Origin: an uncultured Pseudomonadota bacterium
Lineage (GTDB): Bacteria > Myxococcota_A > UBA796 > SXON01
Length of the DNA stretch: 64,000 bases
Direction: 5' to 3'
Assembly: GCA_903875225.1 (NCBI GenBank)
Contig: CAIQVJ010000085.1
Coordinates: 1-64,000 of the forward strand
In this document: positions 35,411 to 45,942 of the stretch, in pieces
Numbering within the stretch: the stretch's first letter is position 1
Layout of the letters: every line of letters starts with the position of its first letter
Position numbers and translations under genes: made by a program
Notes under the pieces: model-generated
Databases searched by the model: none
What the model saw: the letters and a program-made list of their open reading frames with translations, nothing else
Told to the model about the DNA's origin: nothing

Positions 35411-36834
35411 CGCCCGTTCGCCGACGAGCGCTACGTGCCGCGACGATCCTCGTCATCGGCGTGACGCTGCTGCGCCTGGTGGTGGCCGCGAGCCTGCCGC
35501 TCGTGGAGGACGAGGCGTACTACTGGACCTGGTCCACGCGCCTCGGGGCCGGGTACTACGACCACCCGCCCGCGATCGCGTGGATCATCGCGGCCGGCAC
35601 GGCGCTGTTCGGCAAGACCGCGCTCGGAGTACGGGGCTGCGGCATCCTGCTGGCCGGGCTGGCTTCGATCGCCCTGCTGCCCCTGGTGGAATCGCCGCTC
35701 CTGCTGGCCGCGATCCTCGGGTCCATGCCGCTCTTCTCCCTGGGCGGGGTGCTGGCGACCCCGGACGTGCCCCTGCTCACGGGCTGGATGCTCGCCGTCG
35801 CCGGGATGGGGCGTCTCCTGGTGGACGGGCGATGGCGCTGGGCCGTGCTGGCGGGGCTGGGCGGGGGGCTCGCGATGCTCGGGAAGTACACGGGAGCCGG
35901 CTTCTGGCCTCTCGCAGTCGTGGGCGTGTTGGCTGGATCGCGAACGCGCGGGGGTGCATGGAGCACGCATCGGCTGGCCACAGTGGGGCTGGCAGCCACG
36001 CTCGGGCTGGTCGCCCTGGCGCCGAACCTGCTCTGGGAGAGCGCCCATGACTGGGTGAGCGTGCGCTTTCAACTCCACCACGGTCTGGCGGCGACGACAC
36101 CCCCGGGCCTCGCCGGGGGGCTGGAATTCCTCGGCGCGCAGCTCGGCCTCGCCTCGCCGGTGCTGTTCCTCGCCGGGTTTCCCGCCGTGATGCATCACGC
36201 CCGGGCGCGCACCCCGGTCGGGGTGCTGGCCCTCTGCACCAGCGTGCCCGTTCTCGGGTTCTTCACCTTTGCCGCGACCCGCTCCCGGCCCGAGGTGAAC
36301 TGGGCCGCGCCCGCCTTCGTCGGGTTCGCCCTGATCCTCGCGGGACCGATCGGAAGCAGCGCCGCACCACGCATCCGGCGTGCAGCATGGATCGGCGTGG
36401 GCATCGCGAGCGCGTTGACTGCGATGATCACAGTGCACGCCTTCCACCCCTTCCTCCGCATCCCGAACGACCCGGTCGCCCGGCTCGGGCGGGGCGCCCA
36501 GATGGCGGACTCCGTGCGGGGCTGGGGAGCGACCACCATCTGGACGACCCGGTACCAGGAGGCCGCGCTGCTGCTCTGGTACGACGAGGGCGTCTCCGTC
36601 ACCACGGTCCCCGGCGTGGATCGCGAGGATCAGTTCGACCTGTGGCGGCAGGGAGAACCCGCGTTCACACCCCGGCTGTTCGTGCGACCGTACCGTTCTG
36701 GCGAGGCGACGGTGATCGACGACCGATGCACACGCGGCGGCCCAAACGTCGTTGCTGAGCACGACGACGGCGGGGAGATCACCGCGAGGTGGCAGGTCTA
36801 CGAGGTCATGTCGTGTTCGTCGTCGGGCGAATGA
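35407..36834 (+). CDS. GT39 (ArnT/PMT-like) glycosyltransferase
   Basis: A 475-aa polytopic membrane protein. The first external loop carries VEDEAYYWTWS and GYYDHPP, the acidic motif of ArnT/PMT-type enzymes that use polyprenyl-phosphate sugars. About ten hydrophobic helices follow (residues 70-340), then a C-terminal soluble region that matches the external domain of the family. It likely transfers a sugar to lipid or protein outside the inner membrane. The GTG at 35407 overlaps the previous stop. Confidence 0.88.
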   Translation: MTPVRRRALRAATILVIGVTLLRLVVAASLPLVEDEAYYWTWSTRLGAGYYDHPPAIAWIIAAGTALFGKTALGVRGCGILLAGLASIALLPLVESPLLLAAILGSMPLFSLGGVLATPDVPLLTGWMLAVAGMGRLLVDGRWRWAVLAGLGGGLAMLGKYTGAGFWPLAVVGVLAGSRTRGGAWSTHRLATVGLAATLGLVALAPNLLWESAHDWVSVRFQLHHGLAATTPPGLAGGLEFLGAQLGLASPVLFLAGFPAVMHHARARTPVGVLALCTSVPVLGFFTFAATRSRPEVNWAAPAFVGFALILAGPIGSSAAPRIRRAAWIGVGIASALTAMITVHAFHPFLRIPNDPVARLGRGAQMADSVRGWGATTIWTTRYQEAALLLWYDEGVSVTTVPGVDREDQFDLWRQGEPAFTPRLFVRPYRSGEATVIDDRCTRGGPNVVAEHDDGGEITARWQVYEVMSCSSSGE

Positions 36835-36900
36835 GTGGGGCTGCCGCTGGGAGCGCGCCGCCCCCAGCCCGCCGGGATAAAGCGCCTGCCGAGGTGAACC

Positions 36901-38081
36901 GTGCACGTCCCCGTCATCTGCGCCCCCCTTCGCACCCCCATCGGCCGCTTCGGCGGCGGACTCTCGGAGGTCCGCTCCGACGACCTGGCCGCGCTGGTGT
37001 TCCGGACCGTGGTGCAGCGCACCGGCATCGATCCCGCCACCATCGATGAGGTCGCGCTCGGTTGCGCGAACCAGGCGGGGGAGGACAACCGGAACGTGGG
37101 GCGGATGGCGAGCTTGCTGGCTGGCTTCCCGCAAACCGTACCCGGCTACACCGTCAACCGCCTGTGCGCGTCTGGCCTCGAGGCGGTCAACCAGGCCGCC
37201 CGCCTCATCCGCACCGGGGAGGCCAGCCGCGTGGTCGCGGGGGGCGTCGAGGCGATGTCCCGGGCCCCGTACGTGATGCCGCGCGGCTCGGTCGCACCCA
37301 AGTTCGGCAACATCACCGCCTATGACACGTCGCTCGGGTGGCGCTTTCCCAACCCGAAGATGGAGGCGCTGTTTCCGCTGGAGGCCATGGGAGAGACCGC
37401 GGAGAACCTCGTGGAGCGCTACGGGATCTCCCGCGCGGACCAGGATGCGTTCGCCGCCGAGAGCCACCGCCGGGCCGTGGCGGCGGATGCCAACGGCAGC
37501 TTCGATGCGGAGCGCATCGCGGTGCCCCGCGGGAAGCTCGAACCGCTGGTGCGCGACGAAGGCCCCCGCGCGGACAGCACGATCGAGGGGCTCGCCAGGC
37601 TCAAGCCCGCGTTCCGATCGGGTGGAACGGTCACCGCGGGCAACTCCTCCACGCTCAACGACGGCGCGGCCGCCATGCTGATCGTGGCCGAGGCGGAGAG
37701 CGCCGGGCTCTCGCCCATCGCCCGGATACTGGGTTCGGCCAGCGCGGGCGTCGACCCCCGGGTGATGGGCATCGGACCCGTGCCCGCGATCCAGAAGCTG
37801 CTCGCCCGCGCGGGGCTCTCGCTCGACGACATCGATCTCTTCGAGCTGAACGAGGCGTTCGCAGCCCAATCGCTCGCAGTGGTCCGGGAGTTGGGGCTCA
37901 ACCCCGATCGCGTGAACGTGAACGGAGGCGCCATCGCGCTCGGGCACCCACTTGGGTGCTCCGGCGCGCGAATCGTCACGACGCTGGCCTACGCCCTGCG
38001 CGCCCGGGGCCTGCGCTACGGGGTCGCCAGCCTGTGCGTGGGCGTGGGACAAGGCGTGGCCACGCTGATCGAGGCCATCTG

Positions 38082-38082
<1 letters not shown>
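36901..38082 (+). CDS. acetyl-CoA acetyltransferase (thiolase)
   Basis: A 393-aa thiolase that condenses or cleaves acyl-CoA. The active site Cys is in NRLCASGLE (C89), the His in [14 protein letters not shown] and the second Cys in SLCVGVGQG. The length is standard. GTG 36901 has GAGGTG just upstream. The stop overlaps the following crotonase-fusion start (TGATG), so with the dehydrogenase at 39501 this forms a short-chain beta-oxidation or C4 synthesis set. A second thiolase lies at 48573. Confidence 0.95.
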
Positions 38083-39467
<1,385 letters not shown>

Positions 39468-39500
39468 ACCCCCCGCGGTCCCTTGCACACACGGAGCCTC

Positions 39501-40349
39501 ATGTCTGTTGAACACATCGCGATCCTCGGCGCCGGGACCATGGGTCACGGTATCGCCCATGTCTCCGCGCTCGCGGGCTACCGCGTGAGCCTGTACGACA
39601 TCGACGATGGGCGGGTCTCCGCCGGCCTCAAGAAGGTCCGTGGCAACCTCGAGAAGGGGGTCGAGAAGGGCAAGCTGACAGCCGAGGCCCGCGACGAGGC
39701 CCTTGCGTTGATCTCCGGCACGTCTGCCCTCGCGGACCTGGCCCCCGCAGACCTCGTGATCGAGGCCGTGCCCGAGCGCATCGAGCTCAAGCAGGCCCTC
39801 TTCCGCGACCTCGACGCATTGTGCGGGCCCGCGACCATCTTCGCGACCAACACAAGCTCGCTCTCGATCGCCCGGATCGCCGCTGCCCTGCGCGACCCGT
39901 CGCGGATGATCGGCACGCACTTCTTCAACCCCGTGCACATCATGACCCTGCTCGAGGTGGTCGTGCACCCCGGCACGCGCGAGGACGTGCGCGCCGCCGT
40001 GCTCGAATATGGCACGCGCATCGGCAAGGAGTGCATCGTCGTGAACGACGCACCCGGCTTCGCCACGAGCCGGCTCGGCGTCTGCCTCGGCATGGAGGCC
40101 ATCCGCATGGTGGAACAGGGCGTCGCGAGCCCGGAAGACATCGACAAGGCGATGTCGCTCGGGTACCGCCACCCCGTGGGCCCCTTGCGCCTGACGGACA
40201 TGGTCGGCCTCGACGTGCGCATGAGCATCGGGGAATACCTCGCTCGGGAGCTCAACAACCCCGCGTTCGAGCCCCCGCAGCTGATGCGCCGCATGGTCGC
40301 CGAGGGAAAGCTCGGGCAGAAGTCGGGACAGGGCTTCTATCGCTGGTAG
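39501..40349 (+). CDS. hbd: 3-hydroxybutyryl-CoA dehydrogenase
   Basis: A 282-aa NAD(P)-dependent 3-hydroxyacyl-CoA dehydrogenase. It has the dinucleotide motif ILGAGTMGHGIA (5-16), VIEAVPE, ATNTSSLSI, GTHFFNPVH (catalytic His), VVNDAPGF and GFYRW at the end. The ATG at 39501 has CGGAG five bases upstream; TTG 39483 is rejected. Together with the thiolase and enoyl-CoA hydratase this would interconvert acetyl-CoA and crotonyl-CoA or shorten acyl-CoA. Confidence 0.95.
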   Translation: MSVEHIAILGAGTMGHGIAHVSALAGYRVSLYDIDDGRVSAGLKKVRGNLEKGVEKGKLTAEARDEALALISGTSALADLAPADLVIEAVPERIELKQALFRDLDALCGPATIFATNTSSLSIARIAAALRDPSRMIGTHFFNPVHIMTLLEVVVHPGTREDVRAAVLEYGTRIGKECIVVNDAPGFATSRLGVCLGMEAIRMVEQGVASPEDIDKAMSLGYRHPVGPLRLTDMVGLDVRMSIGEYLARELNNPAFEPPQLMRRMVAEGKLGQKSGQGFYRW

Positions 40350-40427
40350 GCGGGCTTTCGGGGGACCGGACCCGGCCGGACCCCGCCGTCTGCCGCCCGT
40401 TCAAATCTGCTGGCCAGCCGCGCGGCC

Positions 40428-41279
40428 TCACACCGTTCGCTGCGCCACCCTCGCGGCCTGCGCTGCCACAGGGGGGGCCATCGCGGCCGCCCGCTCCAAC
40501 CCCGCAAGCTCGGAGTGGGTGCGGCTCAGCGCCTCGACGTCCCGCTCCAGGGAGGCCGCGTGCTGGTCCACCGCCGTGAGCATCGTGGGGTCCTCCGAGG
40601 CCAGGTCCAGCCGGGCGAGGTCGACCGCGAGCGACTTGACCGTCTGCCGGAACGACTCGATCCGTGCCTGGGTGCGATCTGCCGCTGCAGCCAGCGCGAC
40701 CACCTTGTCCAGCCTCCGCTCCGCGGAGCGCGCGTTGGTCCGCCAGAGCTCGGCGGCCTCCGCGTCTGCCGTCGCGTCGGCCCGGGCGTTCAGGCGGGCG
40801 ATCTCCTCCCGCAGGCTCTGCTCCTCGGGGCCTGTCGCATCGGCGAGGCTCGCCAGGCGGATCACCTCGCGCAGGCCCTCCTCCAACCTCCCGGCGAGCC
40901 GCTCCTGGGCGTGCCGCCGCAGCCCCGCGATCACGCGGGCGACGAGCTCGGCGATGTCCGCGACGGAGTCGGGGACGGCGTGCAGCGTGCCCTCCGGCGT
41001 CGGGGCGGCCTCGGGCGGCGGGTCCGGCATGGCGGCGATGGCGGCGCGCTGCTGCCGCCGCATGTACCGGATGGCGATGCTCGTGCCCCAGAAGATGCTG
41101 GTGGCCGCGATCGGGACGCCCATGTCGGGGTCGTGCCCGAAGAGCTGCAGCGCGAAGAGGAACGCGACCACCGCCGAGTAGGGCAGCAGCGCGCGAAGGA
41201 GCCACTGGCGGGGCGGAAGCGCGTCGTCCAGCGCACGATCGGCGGCGCGGCGTTCATGGCGGGTTTGAAAGCGGGACAT
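40428..41279 (-). CDS. hypothetical membrane protein with coiled coil
   Basis: A 283-aa protein. Two hydrophobic helices near residues 28-46 and 55-72, then a long Ala/Glu/Arg-rich region (~110-270) expected to form a coiled coil. It lies last in a minus-strand group after a Cdc48-like ATPase and a TPR protein, 38 bp downstream of the ATPase stop. I do not recognise a family. It converges with the dehydrogenase gene across a 78-bp gap. Confidence 0.78.
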   Translation of the reverse strand: MSRFQTRHERRAADRALDDALPPRQWLLRALLPYSAVVAFLFALQLFGHDPDMGVPIAATSIFWGTSIAIRYMRRQQRAAIAAMPDPPPEAAPTPEGTLHAVPDSVADIAELVARVIAGLRRHAQERLAGRLEEGLREVIRLASLADATGPEEQSLREEIARLNARADATADAEAAELWRTNARSAERRLDKVVALAAAADRTQARIESFRQTVKSLAVDLARLDLASEDPTMLTAVDQHAASLERDVEALSRTHSELAGLERAAAMAPPVAAQAARVAQRTV

Positions 41280-41317
41280 GCCCGCCCCGATATCGCGTTG
41301 GGCAAACGTGGCGGCGC

Positions 41318-42646
41318 CTACCCCGTCGTCTGCAGGTAGCGGGCGACATCGTCATAGAGCCCGGCCTGGTTCGCGTAGGTCACGTAGCGACGCGCGGTCT
41401 CCAGCCACTCGACGGTCGTGGGACGCACGCGCTCGAGCGCAGCGACCAGATCGGTCGTGGTGATGGGCCGGATGTTACCCGTCTTGAGCGCGTCGGTCAG
41501 GGGGCGCTCGCTGGCGACCTCCACGAGGTGCCGCAGATCGGCGCCGGAGAACCGCGGCGTCCGGCGCGCGATGAGCGCGAGATCCACCTCGCCGACGGGC
41601 CGCTCGCGCAGCGCGATCGCGAGGATCGCCTCGCGCGCTGCCAGATCGGGCGGTGGCACGAACACCACGCGGTCGAAGCGCCCAGGTCGACGTAGAGCAG
41701 GATCGACGTCCCATGGCGCGTTCGTCGCGCCCAGCACGAGGACGGACTCGTTGTCGGCGTGCACTCCGTCCAGCTCGGCGAGCAGCTGGTTGACCATGCG
41801 CCGCCCCGGCCCGTGCTTGAGCTGGTGCCGGGCCGCCCCGATGGCCTCGACCTCGTCGAAGAACAGGATGGTCGGGGCCTCGTCCCGCGCCTTCTCGAAG
41901 AGCTCGTGGATGCGTTTTTCGCTCTCCCCCAACCACATGTCGAGCACGGACTGGATCTCCACTGCCTGGAAGTGGACGCCGCACTCCCCCGCCGCCGCGC
42001 GGGCCAGATGCGTCTTGCCACAGCCGGGCGGCCCGTAGAGCAGCACGCCGCCCCCCGGCTTCTTCCCGTAGGCCTTGAAGATCTCCGGCTTCTGCAGCGG
42101 GAGCACGATGTCCATCCGCAGCCGCTCCTTGAGCCCATCGAGCCCGCCGACATCTGCGAAGGTGATGGTGGGGCGGGACCGGGGGAGAACCGGCTCCGGC
42201 TCCGGGACCGGCTCGGGCTCCGCATCTCGCGCCACGACGGCGAAGCGCAGTCCCCGCTCGAGCGCGAGATCCCGCATCGCGGGGTCCATCTGAACCGCAC
42301 GGTCGTAGGCCGCCTGGGCATCTCCCTTGCGCCCGATCCGCATCGCCACGCGGGCCAGCTCGGAGAGCTGCGCGGCATCGAGCGCGTGCAGCACGGAGAG
42401 CCAGACCTCCACGGCCTCGGCCTCTCGCTTCAGCGCGAAAGCAGCCTCGCCCGCGCCGATCCGCGCGTCCTCCCGCGAGGGGTCCTGCAGCATCGCCGCC
42501 TTCATCTCCGCGAGCGCGTCGGCGTGCCGGCCAGCATCGAGGTAGGCGCGCCCGAGCGCAACGCGCAACGGCACGTTCGTCGGAGAGACCGCAACAGCCT
42601 CACGGAGCGCTCGAAACGGGTCAGCAGCGAGGGGACGTTCAGCCAT
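41318..42646 (-). CDS. Cdc48-like AAA+ ATPase with TPR N-terminus
   Basis: 442 aa. Residues ~1-130 are TPR-like helices. The AAA+ domain (~163-410) starts with FADVGGLDGLKERL and has Walker A GPPGCGKT (205-212), Walker B ILFFDEVEA (~258), sensor LGATNAPWD and RRPGRFDR with the arginine finger. This is the VCP/Cdc48 signature set, but with a single AAA ring module. Such ATPases unfold or remodel protein complexes. It overlaps the upstream TPR gene by 8 bp, so both are probably made together. Confidence 0.93.
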   Translation of the reverse strand: MAERPLAADPFRALREAVAVSPTNVPLRVALGRAYLDAGRHADALAEMKAAMLQDPSREDARIGAGEAAFALKREAEAVEVWLSVLHALDAAQLSELARVAMRIGRKGDAQAAYDRAVQMDPAMRDLALERGLRFAVVARDAEPEPVPEPEPVLPRSRPTITFADVGGLDGLKERLRMDIVLPLQKPEIFKAYGKKPGGGVLLYGPPGCGKTHLARAAAGECGVHFQAVEIQSVLDMWLGESEKRIHELFEKARDEAPTILFFDEVEAIGAARHQLKHGPGRRMVNQLLAELDGVHADNESVLVLGATNAPWDVDPALRRPGRFDRVVFVPPPDLAAREAILAIALRERPVGEVDLALIARRTPRFSGADLRHLVEVASERPLTDALKTGNIRPITTTDLVAALERVRPTTVEWLETARRYVTYANQAGLYDDVARYLQTTG

Positions 42647-43487
42647 CGAGGGCTCCGAGCAAACGACGCGAGGTCGGGGAGAGGCTTGCGAAGACGAAGA
42701 GGCCCACCGCCGCGACGACGAAGCCAGGGGCTGGGGCGGTGCGACCGTACCAGGCGAGGCCTGCCCCGATCACCGCGAGCACCAACGAGAGCTCGGCAGG
42801 CACCAGGGAGAGCGCGTGGACCGGCTTCAACACCGGGTGCTGCAGCCGCAGCTCCCGATCGAGCATCCGGTCCCGCTGCGCCGGGTCGATGCTGAGCGAC
42901 TCGGCCCAGGCGATCCGCGCGAGCTGCCAGGCACCCGCGGCCAGCTGCGCCTTCGCGAGGCCACGGAACGCCTCCGCCCGCTGTGGGTCCGCGGAAATCG
43001 CAGCTTCGAATGCGCCGATGGCCAGGACATGCTCACCCACCCGGAGGAGGTGGAAGCCGAGCACGGTGTGCGTCTCCGCGTCTGCCGGGGCGAGCTCCCG
43101 TGCCATCTCCAGCGCCTTCCGGGCCTCGGTGGAATAGTCGAGCCGATCCGCCACGAAGCCGAGCAGGGCGTGGTAGGCGGCTGTCTGCGGACGCAGGCTC
43201 ACCGCCTCGCGTGCGAATGGCAGGGCGTCCTTGAACCGGTGCTGGGCCACGAGCGTCGTCGCAAGGTCGGCTGCGAGCGCCGGGTCTCCCGGCGTGAGCG
43301 CCAATGCCTCGCGGAAGTTCGCCTCCGCGTCCACGACCCGGCCCGCCGCGCGAAAAGCCCGTCCGCGCACCCGGAGGAACTCGGAGGAGGGCGTGTCACG
43401 CTCGGGCAGCCGCTCCGCGAGCAGGGCAGCCTCCCCGGACTTGCCCATGGCAAGCAGGGCCTCGACCCGGCGGAGCTCTGGGCTCAC
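42639..43487 (-). CDS. TPR protein with C-terminal TM helices
   Basis: About 282 aa from GTG 43487. Several TPR units (~5-210) are followed by two hydrophobic helices near 220-265. An earlier GTG at 43667 keeps the frame open, but those 60 codons have many A/T third bases, unlike the rest, and would overlap the divergent gene at 43658; I therefore start at 43487. The stop lies inside the AAA+ gene. It may present substrates to that ATPase; this is inference. Confidence 0.78.
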   Translation of the reverse strand: MSPELRRVEALLAMGKSGEAALLAERLPERDTPSSEFLRVRGRAFRAAGRVVDAEANFREALALTPGDPALAADLATTLVAQHRFKDALPFAREAVSLRPQTAAYHALLGFVADRLDYSTEARKALEMARELAPADAETHTVLGFHLLRVGEHVLAIGAFEAAISADPQRAEAFRGLAKAQLAAGAWQLARIAWAESLSIDPAQRDRMLDRELRLQHPVLKPVHALSLVPAELSLVLAVIGAGLAWYGRTAPAPGFVVAAVGLFVFASLSPTSRRLLGALDG

Positions 43488-43639
43488 GAGCGCGCTCGGA
43501 CGCAGGTGCGGGCACGGCGATGGGGCATCAGGAGCTTCGACATCGGGATCCGGCGCAGGTTCCAGGGATCGTAGCCGCAGTCTGACCGGACTGCATCGTT
43601 CGCATGATGTCCGCCGCGCCGGGTCCGGCCCGTGACGAT

Positions 43640-43648
43640 CGAGATAGC
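43640..43648 (+). promoter_or_regulatory. CGAGATAGC box before oxidoreductase gene
   Basis: CGAGATAGC, 9 nt before the ATG at 43658, identical to the box at 291-299. There is no Shine-Dalgarno sequence between box and start. Confidence 0.35.
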
Positions 43649-43657
43649 GCCCGAAGC

Positions 43658-44926
43658 ATGCCAACACCGCTCGCGGCCCCCCTCACCCTGCCTTGTGGCG
43701 CAACCCTGAGAAACCGGATCGCGAAGTCCGCCATGAGCGAGGATCTCGCCGATGCCGGCGGCGCACCGGGCGAGCGTCTCTCCCGCCTGTATGCGCGATG
43801 GGGCGCAGGTGGGGCCGGGCTCCTGATCACCGGCAACGTGATGATCGACCGCACGGCGCTCGGAGAGGCCGGCAACGTCGTCATCGAAGACGACCGCAAC
43901 CTCGAGGCCCTCGCGCGGATGGCCGCCGCTGGGAAGGCGGGGGGTGCTGCGGTCTGGCCCCAGATCAACCACCCCGGCCGTCAGACGCCCAGGTTCCTGG
44001 CACGGGTCCCGGTCGCGCCCTCGGCGGTACCGCTCACGCTGTCGGGCGCCGTCTTCGCGCCACCGCGGGCGCTCGAGTCCGCCGAGATCTCCGAGTTGAT
44101 CACCCGCTTCGGGCGGGCGGCCGGGATCTGCAGGCGCGCAGGCTTCGACGGCGTCCAGATCCACGGTGCGCACGGCTACCTGGTCTCGCAATTCCTGTCT
44201 CCGCTCACCAACCTGCGAACAGACGACTGGGGCGGAGACCCGGAGCGTCGCCGTCGATTCCTGATCGGCATCGTCCGCGCAATGCGAGCGGAGGTGGGAC
44301 CGGGCTTCCCGATCGGCGTGAAGCTGAACTCGGCCGACTTCCAGCGCGGGGGCTTCGACGAAGAAGAGTCGATGGCCGTAGTCGTAGCGCTCGAGGCCGA
44401 GGGCGTGGACCTGCTCGAGATCAGCGGAGGCACCTACGAGCGACCGGCGACCTCCGGCACGATCAGGCAGACCCGCGCGAGCACCCTGGCCCGCGAGGCG
44501 TTCTTCCTCGAATACGCGCGGAAGGTGCGGGCCCGCACCCGGATGCCGCTCCTGCTCACGGGCGGCTTTCGGACCCGCGCGGGCATGGAGTCCGCGCTGA
44601 CGGAGGGGCCCGATGGACGTGGCGCCGTGGACATGATCGGCCTCGCGCGGCCGCTTGCGCAGGAGCCCGAGCTGGCGCGGGGCCTGCTCGACGGCAGCGT
44701 GAGCGAGAGCAGGGTCCGGCCTCGCCGCACCGGATTCACCCAGCTCGATTCGCTGCTCGAGATCACCTGGTACAGCTACCAGATCCATCGGATCGGCAAC
44801 GGCAAGGAGCCCGCGCCGGGGGTGAGCCCCTGGTGGGTGCTCGCGAAGATGGTGTGGCGGGCGCTCGCATCCCGGCGCGCTGCACCCCCGCTGCACCCCC
44901 GCCGCGATATCCATCCGTCCGCATGA
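43658..44926 (+). CDS. Old Yellow Enzyme family NADH:flavin oxidoreductase
   Basis: A 422-aa FMN-dependent ene-reductase-like protein. Marks: RNRIAKSAMSE (~22-32), WPQINHPGRQ, FDGVQIHGAHGYLVSQFLSP (catalytic His region), TDDWGGD, LEISGG and GLARPL. The first ATG (43604) would add 18 residues without any family match, so 43658 is chosen. It overlaps the next gene by ATGA. Substrate unknown. Confidence 0.9.
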   Translation: MPTPLAAPLTLPCGATLRNRIAKSAMSEDLADAGGAPGERLSRLYARWGAGGAGLLITGNVMIDRTALGEAGNVVIEDDRNLEALARMAAAGKAGGAAVWPQINHPGRQTPRFLARVPVAPSAVPLTLSGAVFAPPRALESAEISELITRFGRAAGICRRAGFDGVQIHGAHGYLVSQFLSPLTNLRTDDWGGDPERRRRFLIGIVRAMRAEVGPGFPIGVKLNSADFQRGGFDEEESMAVVVALEAEGVDLLEISGGTYERPATSGTIRQTRASTLAREAFFLEYARKVRARTRMPLLLTGGFRTRAGMESALTEGPDGRGAVDMIGLARPLAQEPELARGLLDGSVSESRVRPRRTGFTQLDSLLEITWYSYQIHRIGNGKEPAPGVSPWWVLAKMVWRALASRRAAPPLHPRRDIHPSA

Positions 44927-45930
44927 CCCCCACCCGATCGAGCACCCGAGCCACTTCCGGCCGCAGGCGACTGCTGGCCGAGGTGGAGCGTCTCGCATCG
45001 GAGCTCCGGGAGCCGGGGCGCATCGAGGACACGCTGGCCACCCTGATCGGGGGCGAAGGCACCGAGTACGGCATCGCGCCGGACGAGCTGTTCTCCGGCG
45101 GCGTGCCCCGGATCCGGCCGGTGCTGGTACACCTGGCTGCGCAGACGGGACTCCACTCGGGCACGGAGCCCGCCGCCGGGACAGCAGACGTCGCGCTCGT
45201 CGCCGAGCTGCTGCACGCCGCGGTCATCCTGCACGATGCCGCGCTGGGCCGGCGCGAAGGTCTGCGACGCCGCGCGGCCCGACGCGTGCTGCATCGCGCC
45301 AGCCACTGGCTCGCCGGCAACCACCTGACGTTGCGGGCGCTGGAGATCGCCCGGCGCGCCCCGGCTCCCGAGATCCTCGGGGATGCCCTCGACGCGCTGC
45401 GGGAGGTGACCGAAGGGCAGGCGTTCGGCGAGTCCCTCCAGGAGCGCACCCCCACGCCGGCCGACGTGCTGCAGCACGCGGAGAGCCAGGCCGGCGCCGT
45501 CCTCGCGTTCTCCTGCCGCGCAGGGGGACGACTCGCCGGTGCCGGGAGGCCCGCGCTCACGAAGCTCGGACGCTACGGTCGGCACACCGGCGTCGCGTTC
45601 CAGCTCGCGGAGGACCTCGCCGCGTTCGACTCGACCGACGGTCTCGAGGCGCTGATCCGCCTCGCAAGCACCGGGCGGCCCGTTCTCCCGATCGCCATCG
45701 CATCGGAGCGGGATCCCGATCTGGCCGCCCTCTGGCGCTCGCTCGGTGACCACGAGGACTCCGAGACCGCCTTGTTGATCGCCGAACGTGTCGGCGCGTG
45801 CGGGGCGATCGGGAGGGGCCGGGAGACGATGCTGGAGAACGTGTGGACAGCGCGCCGTGCGCTGGCGGACCTCCCCGAGACGCCCGCGCGAGGCGCGATG
45901 GACCGGATCGTGGGCAGCCTGGCGGGGTAG
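44923..45930 (+). CDS. polyprenyl synthetase homologue lacking Asp-rich motifs
   Basis: A 335-aa helical protein of the isoprenoid synthase type 1 shape (GGVPRIRPVLVHLAA, LVAELLHAAVILHDAALG, FQLAEDLAAFDS, RPVLPIAIA). The first DDxxD is replaced by HDAAL and the second by EDLAAFD. Those Asp residues bind the Mg-pyrophosphate, so standard prenyl transfer is doubtful; it could be a regulatory subunit or have another function. The ATG at 44923 overlaps the oxidoreductase stop, so it is translationally coupled. Confidence 0.8.
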   Translation: MTPTRSSTRATSGRRRLLAEVERLASELREPGRIEDTLATLIGGEGTEYGIAPDELFSGGVPRIRPVLVHLAAQTGLHSGTEPAAGTADVALVAELLHAAVILHDAALGRREGLRRRAARRVLHRASHWLAGNHLTLRALEIARRAPAPEILGDALDALREVTEGQAFGESLQERTPTPADVLQHAESQAGAVLAFSCRAGGRLAGAGRPALTKLGRYGRHTGVAFQLAEDLAAFDSTDGLEALIRLASTGRPVLPIAIASERDPDLAALWRSLGDHEDSETALLIAERVGACGAIGRGRETMLENVWTARRALADLPETPARGAMDRIVGSLAG

Positions 45931-45942
45931 TCCGCCCCGGAC

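Noticed and set aside
40350..40427. GC-rich hairpin between converging genes as a terminator
   Set aside because: A short stem can be drawn, but there is no T-run on either strand, so I did not call it.
43488..43667. N-terminal extension of the TPR gene to GTG 43667
   Set aside because: Codons in this stretch have many A/T third positions unlike the gene body, and it would overlap the divergent oxidoreductase start. Treated as intergenic.
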